From contig CM067086.1 of assembly GCA_034008185.1 (NCBI GenBank), forward strand, positions 29,533,007-29,597,006: 64,000 bases of DNA, written 5' to 3'. The position numbers and the translations under genes were made by a program. The notes beneath the pieces were generated by a model. The model saw nothing but the letters and a program-made list of their open reading frames with translations, ran no database searches and was not told the origin of the DNA. This document shows positions 49,801-60,300 of the stretch, piece after piece (the first letter of the stretch is position 1; every line of letters starts with the position of its first letter). The stretch is from Gorsachius magnificus. Its lineage: Eukaryota > Chordata > Aves > Pelecaniformes > Ardeidae.

Positions 49801-52280
49801 ACACATGAAATACTACTGAGTTGTCTCATATTGTTTCAGTCTAGTCAAATCTACAGATTCTACAGATTTACTCAAATACAAAGGAAGTCATCAGCAAGAG
49901 TAAAGTCTATCAGAGAGACAAAAGAAGATAAACTGGGAGATTTGCAAATGGGCAACACCTGAAGTGTTTGTGTTTTCCAAGATCTTATTCACTGAGAGGG
50001 TGGTCAGTCACTGGAAAAGGCTCCCCAGGGAAGTGGTCACGGCACCAAGCCTGTCAGAATTCAAGGAACATCTGGATGATGCTCTTAGTCGTATGATTTA
50101 GCTTTAGGTAGTCCTGCAAGGAGCAAGGAATTGGACTCAGTGATCGTCACAGATCCCTTCTAATTTGAGATATTCTATGATTCTATATGGGAACCACAGA
50201 CACCATTACATGTATTCTCCAAAAGTCATCAATAAATACACCATATATATTAGCATGCTAAAATATACAAGAAAAGCACTTGAAAGGAAGCATGAGAGGT
50301 CACAAACTGCAAAGGTTGAGTGAAGAAACCTAAAAGCCCAAAACATCCGTAGCTGCTTGTAAGGAAAGAGATGCTAAATATGTCACTATGACACTTTCAC
50401 TACTGAGGTATGTTGCCCATGGGGCTGTGCAGTGCATAAATGGTGATTTTTACAGGCAAATCTTTATTCCTTCAGGGTTCAAAAATATGCGGGAGGTGGT
50501 CCTAAAACTACAAAATTTAACACAGACTGAAACTGTAGACTAGCTTGGATAATGTAGTTAAAAGTATGCTTCAAATCTCTTTATCTGGGATACAAAATCT
50601 GAAAAGCTTAAAACTTCAGGATGGAAAATAAAAATGTTGCTAAATGGCTAGGAAATCTAGACATTGGAAAAAAGTCCTTTTGAGATGAATGATATAACAT
50701 TCTGTTCACTCCAGAAGGGAAAGTTTCGTTTTGATTTGAGGTTTTTTTAGAGCTTTTTAATAAAAATTAAATTAGTTATAAAAGGAAAGATAATAGTGCC
50801 TCAGATTGAAATCTCTTACTTGAAAAATGTTAAAATTAGCTTTACATTTATACTCAGGAGTTTAACTACCATTTTGCAAAAATCCAGAACTGTTCTGTTT
50901 GTCAAAGCCATGCTTTTTACCACAAAATATCTTCTCAAACTTTTCTTCTTCTAACTTTGTGAAATCTGCTGTGCAGTGGGAAATTAGCTGATGATGGGAG
51001 ACAAATTCAGGAGAAAGGTAAATAGAGGAAAAGAAACCAGTATAGGGAACTTTCAAGGTGAGACTGAAATAGTACTTTCTCTGTATGATGCTGAACTTCT
51101 ACTGATGGACAGAAATTAATGTATATGAAATAATTTTCTTTTTTCAGCTGCACAGATCAAAGTGGACAATACCACACTACGTGTGTGGTTGAACGGGTGA
51201 TAGTTCTGGGATTTGGACAGCAACCCACTTTTGTGACAGCCTGTTCCAAGGGTAATGAACTGACTTCTATTTCACTACAATTTTTTTAAATACTGTTGCT
51301 CTGCTGCCCTTCACTAGAGGTGGCAAACTAACAGCTCTATAAAAGTGTTGCAGCATAGGGAGCATCTGTATTTATTTTCATTTGCTACTTTTTTGCTATC
51401 AAGGACAGAATTTAGTGAAAAGGAGCCAGCAGCTAGTCACCACTAACATTACACGCAGAACTGAAGAACACTTGCTTTGTAAGGTAATAGATATATCAGT
51501 AAAAGTGGTTCAGAATTACTAAATTCAGGTAACTTTGTTCTGCACAGAATATGACCAGAGATTGCATTTCATATTAAGGACCGTTTGCTCAGATCTGTAA
51601 GCCTGCCTAGTCTAGAACAGGAAACTTGCAGACTTGCAGACTTGCAGACAAAACCAGGATTACTTTCCTGTTCTCTTGCTCATTCAAAAGTGTCTGGAGT
51701 TCGTAACTATGTGGGGATCTCTGGAAGTTGTGAGCGGTCCCATATGGATAGGCAGTAGCCTCTACAGAAGGGGTTTATAATCTCTGGCTGCTTTACAAGC
51801 ACATCCCTCCACTTTGGGAATCATGTGGACATGGACTTTCCGCCTCTGTCTACCAATCTCAAGGATTTTTAGCATGCTTGGAGGAAAATCTATGCTGAAA
51901 CAAGAGTTATTTTTTTTTCAGAAAAATCCTTGAACAGTTCCCTAGTTTGATGTACCATAGTTTGAAAGGTCAGAAAAAAAGAAATAGTTTTCCCAATTCT
52001 GCTGTGTTCTTATGTGTATACTGGGCAGATTTGACTACTATTTCTTTTTTAATCAATCTTTTCCACCAGTGGCAGGGACAGTCCTAATAAAAAACTGGAG
52101 GGAGTCATGTGTAACCATGTTTCAGAAGGGTTTTTCTTAAATCATATAATGAACTCTCTTGTCTGTTCAGATGGGAAAGAAAAAGACGTGGTTTTCACAT
52201 ACAATATGAAGACCTCTGCGCTGACGCTGGAAAATTTAGCCCTGAGTGTTGATGCTAACTGGGAGATTTGCATCAACTGA
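25809..52280 (+). CDS. GANC: GANC, neutral alpha-glucosidase C, complete (24 coding exons, 915 codons)
   Basis: A GH31 family alpha-glucosidase that releases glucose from alpha-1,4-linked oligosaccharides and glycogen-type substrates at neutral pH. All 24 exons join in frame to a TGA at 52278-52280, giving 915 residues, close to the mammalian protein. There is no signal peptide and no trefoil domain, which separates it from GAA and the digestive enzymes; residues DEAVDK near the N-terminus and a gene position beside CAPN3 separate it from GANAB. A mutarotase-like N-terminal domain (about residues 200-300) precedes the (beta/alpha)8 catalytic domain (about 345-700) and C-terminal beta domains. 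The nucleophile is Asp512 in WNDMNEP, the acid/base Asp588 in WTGDNTAEW, and GADVGGF and FFRGH complete the active site. No break was seen, so it is likely functional. Confidence 0.97.
27033..27095 (+). CDS. GANC: GANC exon 2
   Basis: Encodes [20 protein letters not shown] plus Y. Acceptor TTTCTAG, donor GTAAAG; phase 2 on both sides. Confidence 0.95.
28610..28718 (+). CDS. GANC: GANC exon 3
   Basis: Encodes [20 protein letters not shown] and onward to QIIHERHK. Acceptor CTTGACAG, donor GTGAGA; ends phase 0. Confidence 0.96.
30198..30325 (+). CDS. GANC: GANC exon 4
   Basis: Encodes [20 protein letters not shown] and onward to [11 protein letters not shown]. Acceptor GCTGCCAG, donor GTAAGT; leaves phase 2. 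Confidence 0.96.
30829..31011 (+). CDS. GANC: GANC exon 5
   Basis: Encodes [20 protein letters not shown], then [20 protein letters not shown] and [12 protein letters not shown]. Acceptor ATTTGCCAG, donor GTACAG; phase 2. Matches the N-terminal beta-sandwich of the GH31 family. Confidence 0.95.
31875..31923 (+). CDS. GANC: GANC exon 6
   Basis: Encodes [17 protein letters not shown], a charged, poorly conserved linker. Acceptor TTTACTAG, donor GTAACC; restores phase 0, which supports it despite the low complexity. Confidence 0.9.
32881..33096 (+). repeat. CR1 LINE 3' end fragment
   Basis: Sense CR1 tail in GANC intron 6. It retains a reading relic ([19 protein letters not shown]) of the reverse-transcriptase ORF end and closes with CCCTTCCAACCTGG and ATGATTCTAT. 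Same orientation as GANC. Confidence 0.92.
33345..33411 (+). CDS. GANC: GANC exon 7
   Basis: Encodes [20 protein letters not shown] then AH. Acceptor TTTATGCAG, donor GTAAGT; leaves phase 1. The LWQEKFG motif is conserved. Confidence 0.96.
34804..34900 (+). CDS. GANC: GANC exon 8
   Basis: Encodes [24 protein letters not shown] sequence (here [20 protein letters not shown]). Acceptor TCCCACAG, donor GTAAAG; leaves phase 2. The HLYGIP(Q)H motif is characteristic of the GH31 N-terminal domain. Confidence 0.97.
35467..35647 (+). CDS. GANC: GANC exon 9
   Basis: Encodes [20 protein letters not shown], then [13 protein letters not shown] and [12 protein letters not shown]. Acceptor TTGTCCTAG, donor GTGAGT; ends phase 0. 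The YRLYNLD and YGSVPLL motifs are GH31 hallmarks. Confidence 0.97.
36542..36695 (+). CDS. GANC: GANC exon 10
   Basis: Encodes [20 protein letters not shown] then [20 protein letters not shown]. The acceptor is TTTCCTTCAAAG; a more canonical-looking CTTCCAG 14 bases downstream would shift the frame and hit TAA within seven codons, so the upstream one is assigned. Donor GTACTT; leaves phase 1. Confidence 0.92.
37440..37475 (+). repeat. Possible eroded CR1 tail
   Basis: AGATCCCTAACAATTACAAT followed by TCTATGGTTCT resembles a decayed CR1 3' terminus in GANC intron 10. The upstream body is too diverged for me to follow. Confidence 0.3.
37938..38173 (+). CDS. GANC: GANC exon 11
   Basis: Encodes [20 protein letters not shown], then [20 protein letters not shown] and the end KKKRK. 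This is the start of the catalytic barrel; the [10 protein letters not shown] and IWLDIEH motifs carry substrate-binding residues. Acceptor CTTCCTAG, donor GTAAAT; ends phase 0. Confidence 0.98.
39319..39445 (+). CDS. GANC: GANC exon 12
   Basis: Encodes [20 protein letters not shown], then [12 protein letters not shown]. Acceptor TCCTGGCAG, donor GTAAAA; leaves phase 1. The VDPHIK strand is conserved in GH31. Confidence 0.97.
40367..40446 (+). CDS. GANC: GANC exon 13
   Basis: Encodes [20 protein letters not shown] then FAFKTYK. Acceptor ATCCACAG, donor GTGTGT; ends phase 0. Confidence 0.96.
41318..41461 (+). CDS. GANC: GANC exon 14, catalytic nucleophile
   Basis: Forty-eight codons starting [20 protein letters not shown]. 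The aspartate of WNDMNEP (Asp512) is the GH31 nucleophile. The exon ends HNLYGFYQ. Acceptor GTCATAG, donor GTAGAG. Confidence 0.98.
41850..41946 (+). CDS. GANC: GANC exon 15
   Basis: Encodes [20 protein letters not shown] then [12 protein letters not shown]. Acceptor GATTTTCAG, donor GTAAGG; leaves phase 1. The [10 protein letters not shown] motif is a GH31 signature. Confidence 0.98.
42309..42410 (+). CDS. GANC: GANC exon 16, catalytic acid/base
   Basis: Encodes [20 protein letters not shown] then [14 protein letters not shown]. The aspartate of WTGDN (Asp588) is the acid/base of the family. Acceptor ATTTCCAG, donor GTAAGG; leaves phase 1. Confidence 0.98.
42911..43154 (+). CDS. GANC: GANC exon 17
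   Basis: Encodes [20 protein letters not shown], then [20 protein letters not shown] and [20 protein letters not shown]. Contains the conserved GADVGGF and FFRGH active-site motifs. Acceptor TATCTAG, donor GTAAGT; leaves phase 2. Confidence 0.98.
44681..44745 (+). CDS. GANC: GANC exon 18
   Basis: Encodes [20 protein letters not shown] then ML. Acceptor TTTCTACAG, donor GTAAGC; leaves phase 1. Confidence 0.97.
45815..45891 (+). CDS. GANC: GANC exon 19
   Basis: Encodes [20 protein letters not shown] then LPGPEE. Acceptor TTCTCCAG, donor GTGAGG; ends phase 0. Confidence 0.97.
47113..47187 (+). CDS. GANC: GANC exon 20
   Basis: Twenty-five codons, [20 protein letters not shown] then VTLEN. Acceptor TTTTCCTAG, donor GTATGC. 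The WYD and KIPVTL ends are conserved; the middle is variable. Confidence 0.95.
47500..48060. mobile_element. Candidate LTR-like element in GANC intron 20
   Basis: Starts TGTCGTGG and runs through a dense, non-intron-like sequence with an abrupt texture change. It resembles avian endogenous-retrovirus LTRs to my reading, but I cannot define its ends, target duplication or family. No coding retroviral sequence is present. Confidence 0.4.
48306..48419 (+). CDS. GANC: GANC exon 21
   Basis: Encodes [20 protein letters not shown] then [26 protein letters not shown] is a GH31 hallmark. Acceptor TTTTTTGCAG, donor GTACTC; phase 0. Confidence 0.97.
48921..49445. mobile_element. Solo LTR of an avian endogenous retrovirus
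   Basis: Begins TGTTGTGGTTTAACCCCAGT and contains GGGATGGGGGAGAGAATTG, GAGATAAAGACAGTTTAATA, TTTATATACTGAGCATGATG (TATA-like) and GGAATATCCCTTTGGCCAG, a series I recognise from a common avian LTR family. ATTGT flanks it at 48916-48920 and 49446-49450, a possible 5-bp target duplication, though the right end (GGAAA) does not keep the canonical CA. No internal genes remain. It is a regulatory relic in GANC intron 21, with its right end about 55 bases before exon 22. Confidence 0.75.
49502..49614 (+). CDS. GANC: GANC exon 22
   Basis: Encodes [20 protein letters not shown] then [28 protein letters not shown] is family-typical. Acceptor TTTCACAG, donor GTAATA; leaves phase 2. An LTR-like element ends about 50 bases upstream. 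Confidence 0.96.
49988..50187 (+). repeat. CR1 LINE 3' end fragment
   Basis: GANC intron 22. Sense CR1 tail with CACTGGAAAAGGCTCCCCAG, GAATTGGACTCAGTGATC and the terminal ATTCTATGATTCTAT repeat. Diverged relative to the other copies, so a different subfamily or age. Confidence 0.88.
51148..51251 (+). CDS. GANC: GANC exon 23
   Basis: Encodes [20 protein letters not shown] then [15 protein letters not shown]. Acceptor TTTTTTCAG, donor GTAATG; leaves phase 1. Confidence 0.95.
51624..51649. repeat. Short tandem repeat, 8-bp unit
   Basis: Three and a quarter perfect copies of ACTTGCAG in GANC intron 23. Confidence 0.85.
52171..52280 (+). CDS. GANC: GANC exon 24 and stop
   Basis: Encodes [20 protein letters not shown] then [16 protein letters not shown] and TGA. 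Acceptor TGTTCAG. The DWE/NWEI C-terminus fits the mammalian end. Confidence 0.96.
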
Positions 52281-52610
52281 AAGGAGATGCAACTTCTTCA
52301 GAGAATTCATTGAGAGGTTGAAGGGAAATAAGTTGGGGAGACTTAAAATGTTCACTTGAATCCAGTCAAATCAAGGAACATATTTCCCACCCACACCCCC
52401 AAACTAACATTTCCTGCAATTTTTCTTTTACAGCACTGATTTAAATTTGGATAGCTGTTCTGTTTGGCAAAAGTAATAGCACTAGGTTTGTATCTTTGGG
52501 GGAAAAGCTAAGTACTGATTGCTCCATACTAGCTTCAGTTAGTCATTAAGATTAAGTCCTGCCTCCACGTGCGCCAAAAAATAATAAATTGATGGGGTGA
52601 GGTTGTGACT
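52281..52610 (+). other. GANC: GANC 3' UTR
   Basis: Noncoding sequence after the stop up to the first AATAAA with a GT-rich downstream element. The exact cleavage site is inferred. Longer forms using AATAAA near 54304 are possible. Confidence 0.55.
52583..52588 (+). terminator. Likely GANC polyadenylation signal
   Basis: AATAAA 303 bases after the stop, followed by GATGGGGTGAGGTTGTG, a GU-rich downstream element at the proper distance. Confidence 0.6.
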
Positions 52611-55600
52611 CATTGGCATGGGGTTTAATGTAAATATTTGGAAATCCCACTATTCAGAAACTGGAGTACTTGAGAAGAGCAGATCTGGGCAAGTTCAACA
52701 AGCAGCATCAGTAGATACACCAGATGCAGAGGTTACCATCAGAGTTCTGCCTGCAAGCTGCTGTGTGAAAACAAACACAGAAGGAGCCACCCAGTGTGAT
52801 TACAGACACTTCCCCTTTCCAGTCCTTGTGTCAATGCCAAATTAGGCAGTTTGTACAGGAAAACAAACAAGAGGCTAGCCAAACAGTTCAGTCACCGAAC
52901 GTAAGGTCTGAGTAGGTTGTGCCAGTCAGTTGTGCGATAGTAAAAGACGGTAATGGGGAGTGCAGAAGTCTCTCCAATAGCTGGCTCTGAGACTGGTATT
53001 TGGATTTTGAAAAGATTCAGGTCTATGTAAGTGCAATAGTGGCTTAAGGTAGCAGCTAGACTCACGCAGAAACATTTTCCATGTTATTACTCCCCTCTTT
53101 CTGCAAGTACTACTTAAAAAAATAAGTCCTTTGTTAGGAAAGAGTTGGAATTTTTGGATGATTTAATATCATTGGTTGAGGCCAGCACAGTGAAGCAACT
53201 CTGCTTATGGAGAGCTCTGCTTCTCCACATCTTCCCACTCTTGCCAAGAGTTGGCTTCCTTTACACATGTTTTAGTAATTTCTTGGTCCGTTTTTAGTAT
53301 CTTAGTATCTTTTACTGTTTTTATGTTTTGTATTTATGAAGCAAATTTTTAATTTTAATGGGATTAATTCTGCATTTAGCCATCCCACTTCAGGATTATT
53401 CCCCCATTCTCTTACAATTCACCCTAACATTCCCTGCCTCCTTTTCCCACCACCTCTGCAAGCAGAACTGGTGTGTCCTGATGCTTTCTTCCCTTTCAGA
53501 ACTAGGAGACATCCTGAGTCCCACAATCCCTATATCCTGCCTATTCCCACAGCCCTTTCGCTATCAGGCATCTCTTTTTGCAGGCTACCATTGCTCCACA
53601 ACTCAAGTTGTTTGCCCTTTCCATTTCCAGTTCTGCTTCGAGTCAAACCTGAACATGCCATCAGTTGGGTTTTGTGGATATAAAAGGGCAAAATTTACTT
53701 AATTTCTTTTAGCAAGATAAGGAAGTATTTTCTAAAAACATCAGTAAATTAACTCTTAGGAAACAGAGAACGGTCACCATTTTTGCCAAGTAAGGGTAAC
53801 GTAACAGTCCATTCCTATGTTGTTCCCTACTCTTCTTACTAAGTCCTCCCTGTGCTTGGTCAGTCATTCCCAGCTGCTGCTGTTTGTCCTCTGCGGGGCA
53901 GATTTCTGGGAATAGCGAGCATGAGAGCAAACTGTGACTACTCCACTCTTGACTACCAAGCGCAGTTTGTTCCCCCCAGACCCTTAGGTTTCTTCTTTTT
54001 TATTCTGCAGAGCTGTTTGTCAGTCCCTCTGGCAGACAGCATGAGCCCTCACTGCAGGAACTGGCAGCCCAAATATTGCTGTGCTTAATGCAGATGGGTT
54101 AATCCAGGTAGAACAGTAGCAAATAGATATTTTACATCTATGTTAAGAGAGACAGACCCTATTTTTCTATCAGCTTCTAAGCTTTAATTGATGATTGCTT
54201 CTTATGTTTAAGCATAGCAGTGCTTCTGACAGGCTATAATTATTTTCTGGAGCATTTCAATTAAATGTTTTAACAGGTATTTCTAAAGTTGGAAAGTAAG
54301 TGAAATAAAGTTACAATGAAGCGAGTTACGTGCCTTATTCCTTCCAACCTTCTTTCTACTGTTGAGAAACACTACCAAGTATTCTTCCAAGGGTATCTGG
54401 TTAAAGTGAATGACCACCTTTTATGCTCTGCCCCTCAGCATGATATCTGCACTATATAGTAAGTACTCATAGGTCAAATTTTCGGTGGTATGAAGCACCT
54501 AACTTCTATGGATTTTGATAGGAATTAGTTGCTGAAAATCTTAGCAGTTGTGTCTAGATCTGAGGAAATAAATTTCAAAGAATATTGTTTACATTGATAA
54601 CTGTAGCAACTCACATACTTTTCCATATATTTATGCCATAAATGAAGAAATAAATGTATAGTATATCTTTACAAAAAAAAGTAATTGAATTCAATTAGTG
54701 AAAACAACTGGAGATAAAACTTGGTAAAAATTAAATAGAAATATTATCATCAACATAGTTCACTTTTGCTCTATCTGAACAGGTCAGCTATTAGGGTGCT
54801 TCTGCTTGCAAGAAATTCCATCGCAAAAGGTGGTTTAATTCCAAAAGGGTTTATTTTGCTGTTTGTAGCAGACGGCACATGCATTCTTCTCTGTGGTAAA
54901 TTGTGTTTCTTTAAAGATACCATTTGTCTTTTACTAGCAACTTCTCTTTCCTCACAAAAAATACCTACATAACAAAACCATCTGTCCAGTAAAAATAAGA
55001 AATGGAGAAGCTGTTTTTTGAACAGGTATAACCACAAAATACTCCTGAACATCCATAAAGATCAACATGAGATTAGATGCACGTCCACCTGCTGTTCCCT
55101 ATGCAGGCACTAGCTGAACTGTTAGCTGTAGGTCATACCCTGACACTTGCTGACCATCCCAAAAAAACCAAAAAATATAAAAACACTGCTAATCCCTCAC
55201 TTGATCCTCCCCAGCAACCCACAAGGAGTTTGTCAAATATCACACCTCTCCTACTGACATTCTTCCCAAAACAGAGCTCTGGGTACAAGATGTAATAGAT
55301 GAATTTTGGTATTGGGCAAGAAGGCAGAATATAAAAGAACACATGCACAGGCTCCAAAATGAGCATTTTTGCTGAAGCTGTGCAGTGAGAGGCCCTTGCA
55401 TCTCACTACTTGCATTGCTTTTGAAATATCCTGGAAAGAGTGACACATGGCTCTGCCAAGCTGCCCTGCAAAGTAATGTCAGATATGAGACCTGCAATCC
55501 TTGCATCTAAATGCAATGAGGAATTCATCAATTCTGCATCGGACAACCCACCCTGAAGTGGTTGCATTCCTATTTCCATGATCACTTGAACCAGTCCTTT

Positions 55601-56600
55601 CCAATTGCCCTGTTGGTGCAAGAAGGCTTGCATTCATGATAAAAAGAAAAGGATTTAGGTCACCATTAGAAGACTGAGGATTAATACTCTAGAGGTTAGT
55701 CGAGCTTGCCAACTATATTTCCTTCTTTAAAAGTTCACCTAGTCAAGTTTTTTTTTTTAATGAGCTGTAGAGATTGACCATTGTGCTGTTGATTTGAAAT
55801 GTGTAAACCAAGCAAATGGATGAGAAAGAAAAAAGAATCAGTGCTTTGGAAAACACCATAGTATTAGGGCAGAAGGTCAGCAATGTGTACATGAGCCAGA
55901 GTCCAGAGACTAGTGTCATTAGGCAAAAATAACACTGATGTCATAGTGTGATTTAAGACTTCCCAATCAAAGAAAAATCAAGGTGTTTAGAGAGCTTTTC
56001 TTGACCGATAAACACCGTCACCTTTTAGAGAACCGGGTTACAGAGAAGAGCAACATGTGTTCAGCTTTTCCTTTCACAGAGACTGAATTAGTCCCTTATC
56101 CCACCGTTATATGACAAAATAAATGTGCAAAGTCAGATGTCTCCTCTAAGATTGGTATATTCTAACATTCAGAGAATGGCCCAGTTACCACACTGGGCCC
56201 CTTATAAACTTTTCTGCCCATATAGGAAAAGGTGCCTTTTACATGGGAGGTAGCTATCACCTGGTGAATCTGTGTGCTGGCGAGCTGCTCTCTAGAGGAG
56301 CCAAACCCAGCTGGCAGGTATTGACCTGACCTCAGTAGCATCAAATAATTACCTTTTTCGCCATTAGGAGCATGTCTTCAGATAATCCTCTCTACTAGTA
56401 AAAATCTCTGTATGTCTTTTCTGCAGCCAAGGGTAGAAAAAACAATAGAGTACAACAGTTCCTTCAGGAGCGTCAGGACTAGTTTATTGGCCAGCAGTAC
56501 TTCATAAGTACGTTCCCAAAGCAGCAGGAGTTTAGCTTCCAGTTTCACTGTTCTCTCTGCTTAAGGAAAAGATGAGCTTCTTGCACCCGGAGTCAGCCCA
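52611..56600. other. GANC-CAPN3 intergenic region
   Basis: Mostly AT-rich noncoding sequence. Short open frames, including two overlapping ones in a pyrimidine-rich patch at about 53340-53700, show no family resemblance. No RNA gene or clear repeat body recognised. Confidence 0.6.
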
Positions 56601-56717
56601 CGCACAGAGCCTGCCCCAGGAGCGTGCCTGGCCCCAGCGTGAGCTGCGCAGAAGACTGACACCACCTCACCAACCCCCTCCCTCTCACTTTCCCTCGCTC
56701 TCGCTCTTTGCCTGTAG

Positions 56718-56727
56718 TTATTTTTAG
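56718..56727 (+). promoter_or_regulatory. Consensus MEF2 site upstream of CAPN3
   Basis: TTATTTTTAG matches the MEF2 consensus YTA(A/T)4TAR exactly, 338 bases before the CAPN3 start codon. MEF2 drives skeletal-muscle genes and CAPN3 is muscle-specific, so a promoter role is plausible. CACATG E-boxes lie nearby (about 56786 and 56916). Confidence 0.55.
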
Positions 56728-57064
56728 ATTTCACGGGTTAAAGCTTGTCCCTTCTGGACGCTTAGGCGCACAGGGCAGGAACACACACATGCTGCAGTTA
56801 CTACAGCTCAGGCACAGGAGTTAGCCAACAGATGATTTTGTCCCACATCAAGGAATAAATTCCAATTTCTTATGACAAAACACCACCCTTTGAGAGGATG
56901 CACAACGTGCTCAACCACATGGAATTTTTTTGCTTGCAAATTTGACTAGGAGACTTTCAGCGGATTGAAAAAGCGGTTTACCCGGTGACTTCCTCTTTTC
57001 TCACATTTCCTTCCAGTTTGCAAGATCTTGTTTTCTTTCAACATTTGCTGTAAGCCTGGTTCCC

Positions 57065-57358
57065 ATGCCGTCCGCCATAAATGCAGCGGTGGCTCAGCAG
57101 ACAGCTGCTGGGTCAGTTCCCAGCGCTACTATTAGCACCACAACCGAAGGTGCAGGTGGGGGAACAGGGGGGATTTATTCTGCCATTATAAGTCGCAACC
57201 AGCCCATTATCAGAGTAAAAGAGAAGACCTATGAAGAGCTTCACAAGAAGTGCCTGGAGAAAAACATTCTCTATGAAGACCCTGATTTCCCACCGAATGA
57301 CTCCTCCCTCTTCTATAGCCAGAAAATCCCCATCAAGTTCGAATGGAAAAGACCACGT
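57065..57358 (+). CDS. CAPN3: CAPN3 coding exon 1 (gene continues beyond the window)
   Basis: Calpain-3, the skeletal-muscle calcium-dependent cysteine protease that binds titin and whose loss causes limb-girdle muscular dystrophy R1 in humans. The 98 codons hold the CAPN3-specific NS region ([16 protein letters not shown]..., here rich in Thr, Ser and Gly) and the anchor helix/start of protease core PC1 ([20 protein letters not shown], then [20 protein letters not shown] and [16 protein letters not shown]). The NS tag identifies CAPN3 over other calpains. Donor GTAAGT, phase 0, as in mammals, where exon 1 is slightly longer (103 codons). The catalytic cysteine lies in a later exon, past the window. 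Confidence 0.96.
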
Positions 57359-60300
57359 GTAAGTAACATGTTTGCTGAGTGCCTTTTACTTTCTGTAAAT
57401 TGAAGTATTCAGCCTGAGCTTACATTTTTTGCAGAAAGTGTGTGTTGGGGGAGGCTGGAAGAATAAGCTGGAAGTAGATTTCCTGAGAGCTCTCCTGGAA
57501 GATAACTGGCTAGGGCTGTGGAAGTTCAGAGAGTGTGTATGTACCAACTAAGATACAATAAACCAAAATGAAACAAAAAAAAAAAAAAGAGATGGAATGA
57601 AATACATAGAAAAATAAATACAGGATTTAATTTTCTTTTTGCATGATTTGCTAGGGATTTTCTTCTCTGAAACTACCAAAGAAAAATTCTCCCCATTCTG
57701 CAAGAAGTTACTGGGTTTGCTGAGGCTTAATTTTTAAACACTTATTTCACTTACAACTTTGGTATTCTGCTGGTTCCCTAATCTATGAAAATAAAGGGGC
57801 AGTTTATGGTCTGAAACATGCTTTTATTCAGTTGTTTGCTCCCAACATTGTTTTGCCAACTTGCAAAGGCTGTTCAGATATTATCCGCTTTCCATGAATG
57901 CAGGTGTTGTAATCACTGTGAGTTCCCACTCCTGCCTACTAATCCCATTTATTTTTCCTATCTTGTGGGAATTCCCCAACCAGCCTTCCTCTTCTTTCCC
58001 ACCCCAAGTCTCTCTCTCTCCTCAATTCCCAATTGATCCTGCCGCAGGAGGAGTCATCCTCTTTCCCCGTCATTCCTGCTGGGTGGCTGCTCCCCTCGGC
58101 AAGGCAGCCCCCGGGATGCTGCCGCAGCCCCTGCCATCCCCTGTCTGGCAGCGAGGACGTCATTCTGAGGAGATTCCCCAGCTCCCTCTCTCTGGCAGTT
58201 TTTGGCCGTCTCTTCTAGATTTGCCAGACTTCCCCAACACCCAAATCTGTGCTTCAATGGCAAAGTCAGTGGCGACAGATAAAAGTAACCACAGGAACAT
58301 AACGAAATAGCAAAAAACCAGGAGCTCTCATGGGTCACTGTTACAGAGGCAGAGGAAGGCCATGTGCTGCTGTCGCAACAACAACGTGAGCAACGTGGGT
58401 GGAGCAACATGACTCCCCCATCTGCCATGCCCTGTGCATATGTGCTCTGTCATTCCTTCGTCATCACCGTGGCTGCAGCAGCTCCTGGAAATGTGTGTGA
58501 ATGGATTAAATACAGCCACAAGTCGATCGTCTTAAAGGGATGGGATTTCTCCTGTTTCTACAGAGAGGAAAGGGACACAGCAGTGCAGTGGGTGAGTGCC
58601 AGCACCCCGGGGCAGACTGCAAATGTGTGTATGAGAGAGCTTCAAAACATAAAAATCCCCACAATGTAACCTCAGGCTTGTCTAATATAACTGAGCATGC
58701 ACAGATCAAGCCTTTGGTTTCAGGAATGTTCAGACTTCAGGATCTCTATCCCAAAGATATTTCTTCAAGCCACTCATTAGCAAATAAGTTTGGAAGCTCC
58801 ATACTTATTATTCATGTAGCAACAACAAGCTGTGGATTGTTTAAGACTCAAAATACAACCCAAACATCAAAACCAGAGCTTTTTGTGTTCTTTTGACACA
58901 GGTGTTCAGGCACCTGATGTATCTGTGGTGTCAGGTGCAGGTAGAGCAGATGCAGGAGAACCAGAGAGCTGCAGTCTGTGCCTGCCGAGTACTGGCATGC
59001 TGTGGGATCACAGATCCAGTTGGTCCTGAGCCCGATAGAGATGTCTGTCCTTTTGGGGACACACCGGGCCTGATTTGTAGAGATGCCTGTGCCGTCTGTC
59101 GCAAATGTGTTTGTTTTAAAACAAACCCCGTAATTCAGGTCATTGCTGGACCCAGTAGGCCCCCACAGAGGAGAGACTCACATGTAACGCTTTCTCCTTT
59201 TATAATCATGGAATCATTTAGGTTGGAAAAGACCTTTAAGATCATCAAGTCCAACCGTTAACCTAACCCTGCCATGGGTGGTGGGAACTAAACCATGTCC
59301 CTAAACACCACATCTATCCGTCTTTTAAATACTTCCAGGGATGGGGACTCAACCACTTCCCTGGGCAGCCCATTCCTGCGCCTGATAACACTTTCATTGA
59401 AATTTTTTTTCCTAATGTCTAACCTAAACCTGCCCTGGCACAACTTGAGGCCATTTCCCCTCGTCCTATTGCCCGTTACCAGGGAGAAGAGACCAACCCC
59501 CACCTCACTACAACCTCCTTTCAGGCAGTTGCAGAGGGCGATAAGGTCTCCCCTCAGCCTCCTCCAGGATGAACAACCCCAGTTCCCTCAGCTGCTCCTC
59601 ATAAGACTTGTGCTCCAGACCCCTCACCAGCTTTGTTGCTCTCCTCTGGACATGTTCCAGCAACACAACGTCTTTCCTATAGTGAATGTGTCCCCTACCT
59701 TGTCATCCATACCACAACTGCAAAGTGAGGCTGCTCTTGGGCACTGATGCCAAAGACCTGTATCCGCTGGTGCTGATCTCAGATGGGGACCCAGGACTTT
59801 GCTTCACTGGACTTTGCAACTGTAGGTTATATAGCATTGGTAGAAGGACTTGTCTGATAATAGTATATACACAAATAGCCACAATAGACACGTTAACAGA
59901 GCATCATAAAGTCAAATGAATGTGAAGTCATAATATTGGGCTAAAGTGTATTTTGCTAAGAGATTAAAGCAATCATTGAAGCACCAAGTGTAAAGATTCG
60001 ACTGCATAGGCCATGTTTTGTAATAAGATTGTAAAGATAGGAACAACTTTTGTTCTTACTAAATTGCAATGGCATTTTTTTTTGTCAAAGAAAATAATTA
60101 CCTTATAAACTACAGTCTTATAAAGTGGTAGTTTTTAATCACTTTGAAATTCAGGTCAAACTTGAATTGAATCAGACTTGGTAATATATTCTAAAACAAA
60201 ATACCAGATAGTTCAGAGAATATCCTAGCAATGGTTCCACTCTAGTTCCTTTCCCTGATTTCCATAGCTTATTGTATATGCCACATACACCCAGAAACAG

